Part shown: positions 30,805 through 42,516 of the stretch, in pieces
Layout: the number at the start of each line of letters is the position of its first letter
Numbering within the stretch: position 1 is the stretch's first letter
Assembly (NCBI GenBank): GCA_026122205.1
Contig: JANCYU010000054.1
Coordinates: 62,001 to 126,000 of the forward strand
Direction: 5' to 3'
Length of the DNA stretch: 64,000 nt
DNA from: Galdieria yellowstonensis
Lineage: Eukaryota > Rhodophyta > Bangiophyceae > Galdieriales > Galdieriaceae
Notes under the pieces: model-generated
Told to the model about the DNA's origin: nothing
Seen by the model: only the letters and a program-made list of their open reading frames with translations
Databases searched by the model: none
Made by a program: the position numbers and the translations under genes

Positions 30805-32928
30805 TCAATGCTTTCCAGTATGAAACCACCACATCCACACACCAGCAATAATACGGTAGATAATAGCCATTCCTATCATCACACCGGAATAGCCCCAAGC
30901 GTTGACGGTGGCAAATCCAAATTGCGCCAAATACGTTTCTCCTGCCACTGGATTGGGATAAGGTGGAATGTAGTCGGGAGAAGGTGAAAATACCAGATTA
31001 CTAAACTCGTTTTTCATAAAGCTGGCAAAACTAAAAAAAGAATAGTGAGTTCCTTATTCGTATCATGAATAGTTATAACTAGGCTTACCTATAATAGTTT
31101 AGTGCAATATAACCTAAAGTAATACAAAATGAGAAACTGGAAGCAACTCTAAAACAAATTATACTTACGGAACCATCGAAACCACCATCCAATATTATCC
31201 AGTGGGATAAAGAATCCTTGTACACACATAAAGGCACCAAATACAAAGGCTCCCATGGCAATACCCACAATAAAGTAAGGAACGATGGCAGCTATAACCA
31301 TCATCATACTTTCGGCAACAAGAAGAGATAAAAATAATGTCCATACAAAGAAACAATAACGACCAAAAGCAGAGTTAAACCCAACCAGCCAATAACATAT
31401 CGTTCCAGCTGCCAAAGCTAATAGGAAAACAAAGGGAGCATCGACGATAAAATGGGCAACTTGATAGGAAAGCACATGATAAGTTCCGTTGGCGCGTTCT
31501 CGAATAAAGATTTCCTTTTCTTCTAAATAAGCTGGGAGAACACTTATACTCATAAACACCATAAATGCAGCTACGTAGAATAACGCACTGGCAAAGTTTT
31601 GCATATTGGAAGCTGTCTGTGCCAAGCGTAACCATACAATGCCAATGAGGATGGCCAACATCACATACATACCAAACCTCAACCAAATAACAGCAGGATT
31701 CCGAAGCACATTGAGAAAACCACGTCGAACAAGCACATTCGTCTGCCAAGGCATGGAAGTTGAAAAATGAACATCTTTTCGTCCAATAGAAGATAAAGGC
31801 GTCTGTTTCTTCACCATAAATTCATCATTGTCCGTAATTCCCAACTGTTTCAAACGTCGATAAAGCAAATCCGCCTTTTCACTATTGGGCCAAGCATCTA
31901 AGATTCGGTTGACGCTATCTACATCTCCAAAGTCTGCATTGATCAAGTCTATCACCCACTCAGCAACAGAAGTATGCTCAGGAATGGAATAACCAAGCTG
32001 TCCAAAATGATTCAAGGTTTCTTTTGGAGGTCCAAAATAAGCAACACGACCACCTGAAAGCAATAACAACTGATCACACATTTCAAACACAGTTTCGCTG
32101 GGTTGATGAATAGTACAAACAATAGTGGTTCCACGAGTACGAGCAATATTTCTCAACGACTGGATTAAATTAAAAGCAGACGCCGAGTCCAAGCCACTTG
32201 TAGGCTCATCTAAAAACAACAAACGAGGTGCAGATACCAACTCGACACCTACAGATAGTCGTCGCTTTTGTCCACCAGAAAGACCACGAAAGAAAACACC
32301 GCCAACTAGACAATCATTTTTCAGTCATTTTTGATCTAGTCTATGGAATACAACAATAATTACCTTTTACATCTTGTTGATTCTTTAAACCTAATATCTC
32401 CATGGCATCTTCGACTCGACTTGCACGACACTCCTCGGAATTGCAATAAAATTGAGCCGCATAACTGAGAGTCTCTTTGACTGTGAGAGACTGAAATAGA
32501 TGATCGAACTGCTCCACATATTTAGCATTTTGTTTGAAAGCAAATGCATCCTTTGGATGACCATCAAGTGTAACTGCTCCATATACCGGAAGTTTAACTC
32601 TATCAGCAAGAGAATCAAGCAAAGTAGATTTTCCACTTCCAGAAGGACCCATGATAAACAGCACTTGACCTGGCTCTACTATACCGCTAACAGAGTTCAA
32701 GATAAGCTTCTCACCAACTTGGACAGTCTTTGAAGACTTGGAGAAGCCCAGTTTACTTTTCCACGAACTAGAACCTACTGTAACCTTCACAGTGATGTTG
32801 TGCCAGGCAAACAAAGCACCGGATGACTCCGAATCCGTATTGGGAGCAGGAATATCGTTCTGCTGTTCCTCTATTGGAACGGTATATGACTCCGAGTATG
32901 GTGTATAATTATTTTCTACAGCACTCAT
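30805..32928 (-). CDS. ABCG (White/WBC) half-size ABC transporter
   Basis: The nucleotide-binding domain precedes the membrane domain, the ABCG order. Walker A is GPSGSGKST, the Q-loop region KYVEQFDHLFQSLTVKETL, the signature LSGGQKRRLSVG (spread over the first intron), Walker B LLFLDEPTSGLD and the H-loop TIHQPS. Six hydrophobic segments follow, with the family's FFIPLDNIGWWFRW re-entrant region and an extracellular loop ending NEFSNLVF. Four exons; the smallest (about 31088-31106) encodes only RYIALNYY. Substrate is unknown; lipids or secondary metabolites are usual. Confidence 0.9.
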
Positions 32929-33401
32929 TTCTCAACCAAACCAAAATCAACAAAAAGTACCAATGCAAAACACACGGTGTTGGAAAAGAGGGAAATGTTG
33001 CCTATAAAAAGAATGACAGAATCCTCCGCAGTCACGTGCACGAACCCTCGAGAAATTAAATAACTGATTGGCTAATCGAGGACACGAGGGTGCGGAATAG
33101 ATTCGGCCAACGTGGCTTCCCATTGAATGGAGAACATGGGTAGGGGAAAGCCGCGCCACGTGAGAATCCTTTTTAATAGGAAACCACGCATCACTTGTTA
33201 TTTACAAGGCAAATGGAAGCTGAACGTCCATGTAAAATTCTCTTTCTTAACAACACACCATGCTGTATTATGTGTTCTATTGATATTTCGTACAATACTT
33301 GAGACTCCGAAACTGATCCAAATGACGTGTCCAATAGTCAAAGCCATTTTTCTCAAGACAGCGTATTCTTTTGAAATTCCCTCTCTGCCATTGTTCCTTT
33401 C
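32929..33401. promoter_or_regulatory. Divergent intergenic region with CACGTG motifs
   Basis: Between the ABCG and RING genes. CACGTG (G-box/E-box, bHLH site) occurs at 33033-33038 and 33157-33162. The sequence between them contains ATTGG (CCAAT box in reverse) near 33066. No gene is seen. Confidence 0.35.
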
Positions 33402-34702
33402 ATGGAGTCAGCAGAGTTGCCTGCTCGATTTTCTACAACGCAGAGAGTACGAGACTTGTGGGTATTAAGAGAACAGGTATGAAAACCACTGAATAGAATT
33501 AACTGTTCAAAGTAATACCAGTTTAGGCAAAAGTAAGGGCAACTGAATTTCGTTTCTTGAGACAACTGGAAAATATTCTGGTGAGCAGCAGAAAATATTT
33601 CCTGATAGCAACAATTATACTTTTCATTTAGAACCAACATGTCCTTCGGGTTTATGCTGCAAGGGAAAAGGACTCATATATTCCCAAGAATCCAACTTTT
33701 GTAGGTAATAGAGGTGTGTCCTGTTTCTCCACAATCTGTGACTAAATGTGTTGGAAAGATACCGACTTGAATAGGAAAGAAGAAAGTCGAAGCATTGGAG
33801 ACTCTCCACTAGGAACAAACAATACTACGCCAATTAGAGAAAGAAATTGTCGTGGTAGCTCAGTAGCAGAAGTACAACAAATCCAACAAAGTCGTCCAGT
33901 AACGGTTTGTATCTCGTTGAATGCGTTTGTTTTTTCACTCAATTGTCCAATAACGTATAGAGGTTATCCGCAGAATATCGATCTTTGTTGGAAGGAGCCT
34001 CTAGCTCGCCTCCAAGAGAGTCGTGGTTCGGAGGCGACTTGTGGAGACAAGTCGTCGAACAGCAAGCAGTTTCCAATGTCTTGAACTCTTCATTCCGTCA
34101 CCGTCTTGAATTTATTCTTCTTCACTCACCACCTTTACATTCCTCTTCTAATCAACGAACTTTGCCATCCTATGACGACTCAGCTGATAGAACAAGACAC
34201 CATGAAGAACGCACAACCGGCTGGGAAGACCTTTCTGATCTCCAAAGTGCGATGGAAGATATAGAGACTTCGGAAGTGAATCATGAGCCTTCTCCTTTGG
34301 AACATATGGAGAAGCTTCAAGCGGAGATTCAATGGATAAAAAGCACTATGCAGGCTTCATTCGATTTACAGTTGGAAATGCAACGCGAAATTCGACAAGA
34401 AATAGCGGCGTTGCTTCACGAACATTCCACAACATCGAATGCATCTTTCGCTATTCCTTCCAAACCAATTTCAAAAGGCACTTGTATCGTTTGTGCTCAA
34501 AACAGTATTGATGCTTTGTTGTATTCTTGTGGTCATATGTGTACTTGTTGTTACTGTGGAAGGCAATTGATTGCAACCGGTAAGGTAGGATCGATCACTT
34601 TTTTTTTCATACTGGAAACAATTCATCACAATATAGACATGTCCTATTTGTCGTGCCCCAGTGAAAGATGTTGTTCGAGCCTATACTTGTGAAGAATGTT
34701 AA
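33402..34702 (+). CDS. C-terminal RING-HC protein (plant-type)
   Basis: I trace six exons. The start reads MESAELPARFSTTQRVRDLWVLREQ, followed by small exons (RFLRQLENIL; VLRVYAAREKDS; a Ser/Arg-rich piece) and a long one with SFRHRLE, a coiled-coil EKLQAEIQWIKSTMQASFDLQ and the RING CIVCAQNSIDALLYSCGHMCTCCYC. A last intron separates the final CPICRAPVKDVVRAYTCEEC. RVRDLW and the terminal RING resemble plant E3 proteins of the DUF1635/NEURL-like group, but the biological role is unknown. Confidence 0.8.
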
Positions 34703-34774
34703 ACATCCTTCTTCATATTATATATATATATATATAGAGAGTGTTTTATAGCACTTGCTGAATACAAATATTCT

Positions 34775-35713
34775 TCAGTAAACTTCTGGAACTAGCTTGG
34801 AAGCCTTGTCTTGAGCATTCTTCAACTCTTCAACAGGAGCTAAACCTAAGAATGCATCCAATTCTTGGATTACTCTATAGTAAAAGTTCTTTGCCTAGAA
34901 AATGTTCATTATATTCTCCACATACACACATGTATTCATAGGTGAAAACTATTTTATATACATACCTGCATTTGATATTTCTGGTTTTGATCCGTTATTC
35001 CACCTGTATCGGATGGAATAAAGTTGGGAGTATAAGCACTAGCGTCCAATTGTGTCATGGCGTTATCAATGTCCACCGTATATTCAATAGCCTAGAGACA
35101 AAAATATCAACATTGTCGTCGTTGAACAATCAGAATTGACAATCCAAGCAATACTTTCTTACCTTGTCTTTCAAGTTGTCCTCGGAAAGAAGACTAGTCA
35201 CGTTTTTCATATTGGTCTTGAGACGCAATACTCGAGTACAGTAGTTGACGTTGGTTCTTGCTTTGTCCCAATTTGCGTTATTCAAATAACCTTCCACTGA
35301 GTCGAGTAGTTGTCTACACTATAACACTCGAATGGATTGGAATAGTTTATGGATACTTTGGTTGTTCTTACTTGGACAATAGGGACCAACGCAGACTCCA
35401 TATTCTCGTCATAAGCAAGAGCTGGTGAGACGAAACACCAAACCAGAGTAACAAGTGCCAAACAAGTTTTTCGTGCCATTTCTTGTGTAGTTGCTTGGAT
35501 AGATAGCTTCCAACTGTGAAACACCTGGAGCTTTATCCGCTTATTAAAAGACAAACAAGAGGAACGAAAGGGAGGATGGAGAAACAAGTTGTTGGTCGAT
35601 GGAACAGTTCGAGTCGCTTTGATCCAGTGAGTCGCTGATGGACATTGTACGTACATAGGATGAAAAGAGTGTAAAAAAAGAGCGGAGCACAGATGCAAGC
35701 TTTGCCCCTTCAT
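34775..35713 (-). CDS. PsbQ-like (PsbQ') lumenal protein of photosystem II
   Basis: Bipartite targeting is visible: a Ser/His/Lys-rich transit region, then a lumenal signal (ARKTCLALVTLVWCFVSPALA) with ALA cleavage before YDENMES. The mature part, over three further exons, is a small four-helix-type protein: SVEGYLNNANWDKARTNV, IDNAMTQLDASAY and NFYYRVIQELDAFLGL, matching the spacing of PsbQ (an acidic/aromatic YY...L..L end). Red algal PSII carries such a PsbQ' subunit that stabilises oxygen evolution. Other lumenal proteins cannot be excluded. I chose the ATG at 35713. Confidence 0.65.
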
Positions 35714-36112
35714 GAAAATCTCCTCCCCAAAGGATTCAACCAGAAAGTGGAAGGAAGCTTGTTTCGTTTGGATTAGAGAGAATGACAATGTAATTTCCTT
35801 GTGTCTATGAAAATACCTAGAAGACAATATATTATTCATTTCCTTGCAACGAGACTAGTCATTAATTGTTATGCAGCAAAGGTATCCATGCACGATGAAT
35901 AATAATATATATGGGACATAACAGATACAACTTGAGGTTTTATACTTGTTTCTATATACCCATACTACACGCTGTCTCTGTCTTTCCTCTTGGAATTATC
36001 CGGTCGACGTCATTTCCCCTTTTGCGCTTAGCCACGAAAAGGCCAATTTGAATTTTCTTGTCCGTTTCGAAGCTTTTCTGTGGGGATTCTCTATTTCCTT
36101 TTCTTCCTATTG
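35714..36112. other. Divergent intergenic region, nothing recognised
   Basis: The stretch between the PsbQ-like and UBE2S start codons contains only short open frames and an A+T-rich segment near 35895-35910. I see no gene or named motif. Confidence 0.4.
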
Positions 36113-36887
36113 ATGACTGTAAGTAGACACTCAATTCTGTGTGTTTGACTGAATAATTATTTGTATAGGAGAAAGGTTTATCAGTAGGTCTCTCTCTTGG
36201 AATTGTAAAAAGATTAGCTGTCGAATTGAAACAACTACAAAATGACCCTATTGAAGGAATTGCTGTAAAATACGATCCTCAAAATATTTCTGTTATTTAT
36301 GCGTCTATACAAGGACCTGGTAAGATATCTCTCTCCATATATAAATGTATGTTTGTACTCGAGCATTTGGTAACCATGGATACGACCTAGTTTCCACACC
36401 TTATGAAGGAGGCACTTTTAAAGTAAAGTTAAGCTTTACAGCCGACTACCCTAGTCTTCCACCCATAGGATACTTTGTAACCAAAATATTTCATCCCAAT
36501 GTTAGCAAAGATGGACAAATATGTGTGAATACTTTGAAAAAGGATTGGAAGCCGGACTTGGATATCAAGCATATCTTGCTAGTTATTCGGTAAGTATTGA
36601 ACAAGAACTTGTGTAAATAAGGAATTCATTCATATTGTAGTTGTCTATTGATTGATCCCAATCCAGAGTCGGCATTAAATGAAGAAGCAGGAAAGCTTTT
36701 ATTAGAAAACTACGAAGAATTTGCCAGACATGCCAAATTGTGGACAGAAATTTATGCGACGGTAGAAACCAACAAATCCACCACAAGTAACGTAGAAAAT
36801 AGTCGTTCTTTGAATGATTGTCAAAACACATTGGAAACAAAGAATGCTCATAGAAAGGAAAAAAGAACAAGTTTGAAGAGACTTTAA
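36113..36887 (+). CDS. UBE2S: Ubiquitin-conjugating enzyme E2 S (UBE2S)
   Basis: UBE2S extends K11-linked chains on APC/C substrates. The first exon is two codons (Met-Thr). The UBC fold reads IQGP, then the exon beginning TPYEGGTFKVKLSF, PPIGYFVTKIFHPNV, the catalytic Cys in GQICVNTLKKDW and the UBE2S-typical LLIDPNPESALNEEAGKLLLENYEEF. The C-terminus is a Lys/Arg-rich tail (HRKEKRTSLKRL), as in the family, for APC/C contact. Introns are about 36118-36169, 36321-36389 and 36591-36640. Confidence 0.93.
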
Positions 36888-36900
36888 TAATAAAAGTTAT

Positions 36901-37595
36901 ATGCATAGAATTCTCCTATCCACCGCTATTGCTGCTGCTGTCGTGTCTTCTTGGCCTCGCCACAATCTCCCCTTGTCCTCCAAGGATTCTCTTCACGACA
37001 CAGAATGGCAAGTACATCCCCATAGGAGGTTTTATCTCAACAACTAAACATATTATTGAAATAGGATACTTTTTTAATATTTGACTCCACCAGTCAACGA
37101 TTCGGTGTCGCTGCTGAACACGTTTATGACGTAAACGAGAATACCAAGTTGCGTTTTGGTGGGAAAGTTCGTCACGGAGAATCGGACCCGGCAGGATATG
37201 TCATTGCCGAATATGACTTTACGGTTTCCAAAGAAGATTTTCCGATAAACGTTCGTGCACGTGCGATATGTAAAAGTAACCAGTGCATCGGCGATATTCG
37301 TGCCAAAAAGAAGTTTGAAGTGGACGAAGACACTTCTTTATTCTTCTTGGCCAAAGCTTGTACTCAGGAACTAACAAAAGGAAGTTATATTATTGGTAAA
37401 GCTGGAGTGACACGTGACTTTCGTTTGGGTGAAGACACTTTTCGGTTGGGTGCGGTGTGTGACCAAGATGGAAACTGTCGAGGTGCTTTAAGAAATCAGG
37501 CTTTGGGAATCAATACCAACTTTAAAGGCGATTGGAACCTGAAACTTGTAATTTCGAAGAGCTCCAAGGAAGCAGATAAGTTATTCTTCGATTGA
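36901..37595 (+). CDS. OEP21-like plastid outer-envelope beta-barrel (tentative)
   Basis: Two exons, joined by an intron that I place at 37014-37067 (GT-AG). The N-terminus is hydrophobic and Ser/Ala-rich. The body is alternating strands: NTKLRFGGKVRH, KKKFEVDEDTSLFFLAKA, and the end INTNFKGDWNLKLVI, which resembles the NTNLKGKW segment of plant OEP21, a rectifying anion/triose-phosphate pore. Cysteine pairs (CKSNQC, CDQDGNC) are unusual for that family. The start codon is 13 nt after the UBE2S stop codon. Confidence 0.6.
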
Positions 37596-37627
37596 GGAGC
37601 ATATTCGTCGGATATACTGTGTGAGCA

Positions 37628-39815
37628 ATGGATTTCGACAAGTGTTTTCCATATTTGTTATTAAGTAGCAGAGTGAGTTGGTTTTTCGCAAGTAAAGAGA
37701 TTCCTTGTTTGTGTGAGATCTTGGTTCATCTTTGGTCTCAAGTGTGTGTTGGTGATTGGGAAAAGATGTTTGTGAATAGTTGTGGGATAAGGTGTTGGTG
37801 TTCCAACTTGAAGTGTTTGAGAAACAAGTCGTGGAAAGTTTATTCTACGAGTGTTTTACAACGAAAACGATGTCACCGCTTAGCTACGTTGAAACACGTT
37901 TCGATGCAACAAGAAGAAGAACAACAGCCTTTGGAGAATAAAGATAGCCCACGAACTGCATATGAAACAACAACAAGTTCAGTTCATTTGGAGAACCAAG
38001 AGAAAGATTTGAACAATGCTGTCAAACAAAGTCAACAGCAAGCAGAAGAAAAGTTACAAGCCGCAAAAGCTGCGGAAGAACAAGCACAACAGGCAGAACA
38101 ACAACAACACGAAGCTTTGCACGCAACCTCAAGTGGAAAGGAACGAGCTGCGGCTTTAAGAATAGAAGCTGAGCAATTACGTTTACAAGCAGAACGTGCA
38201 AGGTTGTACAGTATTCGACCATGGTTTGATATTGCTCTAAAGTGTTTTCTATAGATTGGAAGCAGAAAGAGCTCAACTGGAAGCAGAAAAGATTCGTTTG
38301 GCTTTAGAAAAGGAAAGATGGGAAAAGACGAAACAAAGCACAGGAAAAGAAACCACAAGCAAAGACGTTTCCAACAGCAACGACAATAATGTGGTGGAAA
38401 AAACACCTTCTCCACCACCTGTTGCTCCAGGAAGTGGTTACTTTGTTGGTCCCATGAATCCTTTTGCCAAGTTGAACATTCCAAGAATTGCTGAAAACGA
38501 TGTAAAAGTTCTCCGAGAGTCTGTATTTGGTTTCGATACTTTTTATGTAACACATTTGGACCGCTCACCTTTGGGAGATCGCGTTATCTTTCATGGCAAC
38601 TTGCGGACGGACTCTGCAAAAGCAGTTCGTTTGCTCAATGAAGCATTAGAAAAGAAAGGATTAGCCTCGAGAGTACGATTGTTTCTGATGGAAGATCCTT
38701 TGGATAACTACAGACCTGTCTTCATTGCTCTTCCCAAACAAAATGAAGCTTTAACGACCAACACAACTTTTCAAGGAATTGCTTCGGTCTTTCTTGGAGT
38801 CCTTGGCACAATTACTACTTTAGGATATGGTTGGTAACTATTACATTGGCTTTCATAAGTTTTATTCTCATTGGATATTAGGAGTTGGAGTATTTGGACT
38901 GACTCCCGTTTTCCTCGATAAGCTAAAGGCTGGAAATACCGATGAAGTCTATCAAACGTTGCCAATATCATTAGGAGCAATTGCAATCGTTGTATTACAC
39001 GAGTTGGGTCATAGAGTAAGTAATATTCATTTATTTACATAGTTTCTGAGGATTGAATTATGTTAGATTGTCGCTTCTATGAAAAACATAAAGTTGGGAT
39101 TACCTCTCACAGTTCCAAGTTTACAAATTGGCTCTTATGGCACCGTTACTCCTTTGAAAGATTTTCCAAAGAACCGTTCCGACTTTTTTGATGTAGCAGT
39201 AGCAGGACCTTTGGTTGGTAAGTAAATATATTCTGGCAGTTGTGCAATTCACAAGTATTGTTAGGAGTTGTTACTAGTATTACTCTATTTCTCGTGGGTT
39301 TAACCTTGTCGCAACAAGGTTTGGATAGTCAGACGATACCAGAGTGGTTTCCACAAGTTCCAAGTTTACTCTTTCGAGCTTCCATGCTTGTTGGTTCTCT
39401 AGCAAAACTAGTTGCTCCACACTTGGACCTTTCTCATAGCACAATAGCAGTACATCCACTTACAGTCGTTGGATATACCGGTTTATTGATCAATGCTCTC
39501 AACTTGCTACCTATTGGAAGGTTGGATGGAGGTCGAATTGTACAGTGTATCTTTGGACGCTCTACAGCTTCGAGAGTTGGAGGAATTACACTCTTACTAC
39601 AAGGACTTGGAGCTGTATTGGGTAATTCTCCTTTATTGCTTTTCTGGGGTCTCTTTGTTATCCTGTTCCAACGAGAGCTGGATCTTCCTTGTGAAGATGA
39701 GTTGACTGAGCCAGACAACAAACGAAGTGCATTGGGTCTCGTTTTGTTGTTTATTATGCTTTTCACTTTGATTCCATTTCCAGATGCTTTAGGGAACTTT
39801 ACGGGTCAGTATTGA
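37628..39815 (+). CDS. EGY-type plastid site-2 (M50) metalloprotease
   Basis: This is an intramembrane zinc protease related to EGY1/EGY2, needed for chloroplast development in plants. A Trp/Cys-rich N-terminal region (plausibly transit) is followed by a Gln/Glu/Ala coiled coil (EAEQLRLQAERARLEAERAQ), a GYFVGPMNPF linker, and the membrane domain. The zinc motif is HELGH and the third ligand region NLLPIGRLDGGRI. Five exons; introns include 38203-38254, 38830-38881, about 39015-39066 and 39219-39263. Several membrane segments follow, with an acidic loop PCEDELTEPDNK. Confidence 0.87.
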
Positions 39816-39939
39816 AGAAAGAATAAAAAGAGAGGCCGCTGTGGTCGTTGCCTCCACGAAAATGAGACAACAGACACGCATCGAATGCTGATTGGCTCCA
39901 CAATTTGGCTTTATAAGAAAAGTCCGACGCGCCAATTGC

Positions 39940-39945
39940 CACGTG
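39940..39945. promoter_or_regulatory. CACGTG upstream of MetE
   Basis: A CACGTG site lies 62 bp before the start codon of methionine synthase, close to CCAAT-like GCCAATTG. In yeasts and plants bHLH/bZIP factors bind this sequence near sulfur-assimilation genes. The role here is inferred. Confidence 0.35.
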
Positions 39946-40006
39946 AAAATTTCTTTTTGGGCAATTATTGTGTTTGTGTGTTTGTGTGTGGTCGTGAAAG
40001 ATAAAT

Positions 40007-42386
40007 ATGGTTGGCAAAGCAACAGCTACTATAGGTTATCCCAGAATTGGGTTGAACCGAGAAATGAAAAAGGCTCTAGAAGCCTACTGGAGTGGAAAAA
40101 GTTCCCTCGATGAACTGTTGAAAGTTTCCAGACAAGTTGAAGAGGAATCCCTCAAGGACCAGCTGGTGAGTAGATCTTATAGAGGGTTGTTGTAGTGGCT
40201 AACCAAAGTGAGTAGAACGCTGGTATACAATTTATTGGAGTAGGGGACCACACCATGTATGATCACGTACTAGACTGGACCTTCCGTCTCGGTCTCATCC
40301 CTGACCGTTTCCAACAAGTCCAAAATCCCAAGGACAAATACTTTGCAATGGCAAGGGGCAACAAACAAGGTAATTAGTCTGCTTCGATACACTGGAAAGT
40401 CTTTTGAACATATTTTTTTGCAGGTTTACAAGCGTTGGATATGAGTAAATTCTTTGATTCCAACTACCACTATTTGGTTCCAGAGCTGAACGCACAATCG
40501 AAACCCGCACCCAACTTTGAAGAATTTTTAAATGAAATATCTCTCGCTCAGAAACAAGTAGGAAAAGAACGAGCAGTTCCCATCGTTTTTGGTCCCGTTA
40601 CATATGCACGTCTGGCTCGATGCGAAGGTGTTTCTGTTGATGAGATGATCAGTCGTTTGGTGCCAGCATATGTTAGTCTTTTGAACAGTCTGAAATCTCT
40701 TCAAGTCCCAGAAGTTCAGATGCACGAACCTGGTTTTGTTTTGGGAGATGCGGAAACCCTACAAAAGGCTGCAGAGGCAGCATACCAAGAACTGGCGAAA
40801 GTACAAGTCCCTCTTAATTTGGTAACCTACTACGATGACTTGGGAAACACTTATTCCTGGGTTGTTAAGTTGCCAGTTCAAACCATTAGTTTGGACTTTG
40901 TCCGTGGTGATAACTTGTCGCTAGTGAAGAAGCACGGTTTTCCATCAGATAAAAAGTTGGGAGCTGGAGTATTGGATGGTCGTTCGGTATGGAAGGATAC
41001 AGGATATGCTGCTCAGGTCATTCGAGAGCTCGAGTCCTTAGTCAAGTCAGATATTATCGTCCAGCCATCTTGCTCGTTGATGCATGTTCCTTTGGATGTC
41101 AATGCTGAACCTTCTTTGGATAGCAATCTAAAGTCACGTCTTAGCTTTGCTCGTCAAAAGATTGCTGAACTTGGTCAGGTTGCTAGTGGCAAGACGGATG
41201 GAGCAGGTAGTGCTTTTAGTGGTGCGTCTACTCAAGACTTGGAAAATACTTTGGACAAGTCCATGTTTTCTCGTTCCGAACCGTTTAGTAAGCGCCGCGG
41301 TCAGCAGTTTACAGTTCCAGGTGGTTTTGGTACGACGACAATTGGTTCATTTCCTCAAACTCCTGCTGTTCGAAAACTTCGACTTCAATACAAGAAAGGT
41401 CAAGTTTCCGAAGATGAGTATCAGAGACAAATTGATCGTCACATTTCATTTGCCATTGGTGTTCAGGAAGCTTTAGGACTGGATGTATTTGTACATGGAG
41501 AGTCTGAGCGCAGTGATATGGTGGAATATTTTGGTCAGAAGCTTCGTGGCTTTACTTTTACGGAGAATGGATGGGTTCAGTCTTATGGTTCGCGATATGT
41601 AAGACCTCCAATTATTCATGCTGATGTTTCTCGTATTTCTCCAATGACTGTTCGTGAGTTTGTGGTAGCTCAGTCGATGACCAATAAGCCAGTGAAAGGC
41701 ATGTTAACTGGTCCAGTTACTATTCTCAACTGGTCTTTTCCCCGCAAAGATATTCCTCGCAAGCAACAAGCTTTACAGATTGCATTAGCTCTTCGTGATG
41801 AGGTTGCGGACTTGGAGAAGGCTGGTTGTACCATCGTTCAAATGGATGAACCTGCGCTTCGTGAAGGTTTGCCATTGAAGAAGGAACGTTGGAATGAATA
41901 TTTAGATTGGGCTGTGAAAGCTTTTCGTCTTAGTACGGTCGTTGCAGCACCCAAGACTCAGATTGTCACCCATTTATGTTATAGTGACTTTCAAGATATT
42001 CTAAAAGCCATCGATGAGATGGATGCCGACGTATTAACCATTGAGAATAGTCGTAGTGATGATGCCATGTTGCGTGCCCTTGCCAAGTATGGGTAAGTCT
42101 TTTGTTGGTTACTTTGTGTAGGAATAATTGGGTAATAATGAAATGTAGTTATTCACGTGATGTGGGACCTGGAGTCTATGATGTTCATTCACCGGCTGTA
42201 CCGAGCATCGAATTTTTGAAAAAGAAAATGGAAGGCTTCAAAAAGTCTGGTATTCCTTTGGAACGCTTATGGATTAATCCAGACTGTGGTTTGAAAACGA
42301 GACAATGGGAAGAAGTTATTCCTTCCTTGAGAAATATGGTGGATGTTGCTGTGCAATTGCGCAATTCTGCAAAGAATGGAATATAA
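40007..42386 (+). CDS. METE: Cobalamin-independent methionine synthase (MetE)
   Basis: It methylates homocysteine using 5-methyltetrahydropteroyl-triglutamate. The N-terminal barrel starts TATIGYPRIGLNREMK. The C-terminal barrel shows the family segment TTTIGSFPQT and the zinc ligands in IVTHLCYSDF (His and Cys), the Glu of LTIENSRSDD and the Cys of NPDCGLKTRQWEE. Four exons with short introns (about 40167-40215, 40371-40423, 42094-42149). Length is about 745 residues, normal for MetE. No B12-dependent MetH is in the window. Confidence 0.96.
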
Positions 42387-42516
42387 ACTTCAATAAACTG
42401 TTGTTGTTGTTGTGGAACAAGTCGACGAGAAATTGTGTCCATCGTTGCAAATTTCGTTTGCTTTTGACACCCAACGGAAGAAATTGTAACCAACTCGTGG
42501 ATAGAAACTTTTGGAT

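Noticed and set aside
33127..33400. Coding use of the plus-strand frame before the RING gene's ATG
   Set aside because: The frame before 33402 has no family similarity, and the first ATG that gives the conserved RVRDLW start is at 33402.
36583..36906. Minus-strand frame of 107 codons across UBE2S exons
   Set aside because: UBE2S is strongly supported on the plus strand; this is a shadow.
37008..37093. GC-AG intron in the OEP21-like gene
   Set aside because: A GT-AG intron with donor at 37014 and acceptor AG at 37067 also keeps the frame open, so a GC donor is not needed.
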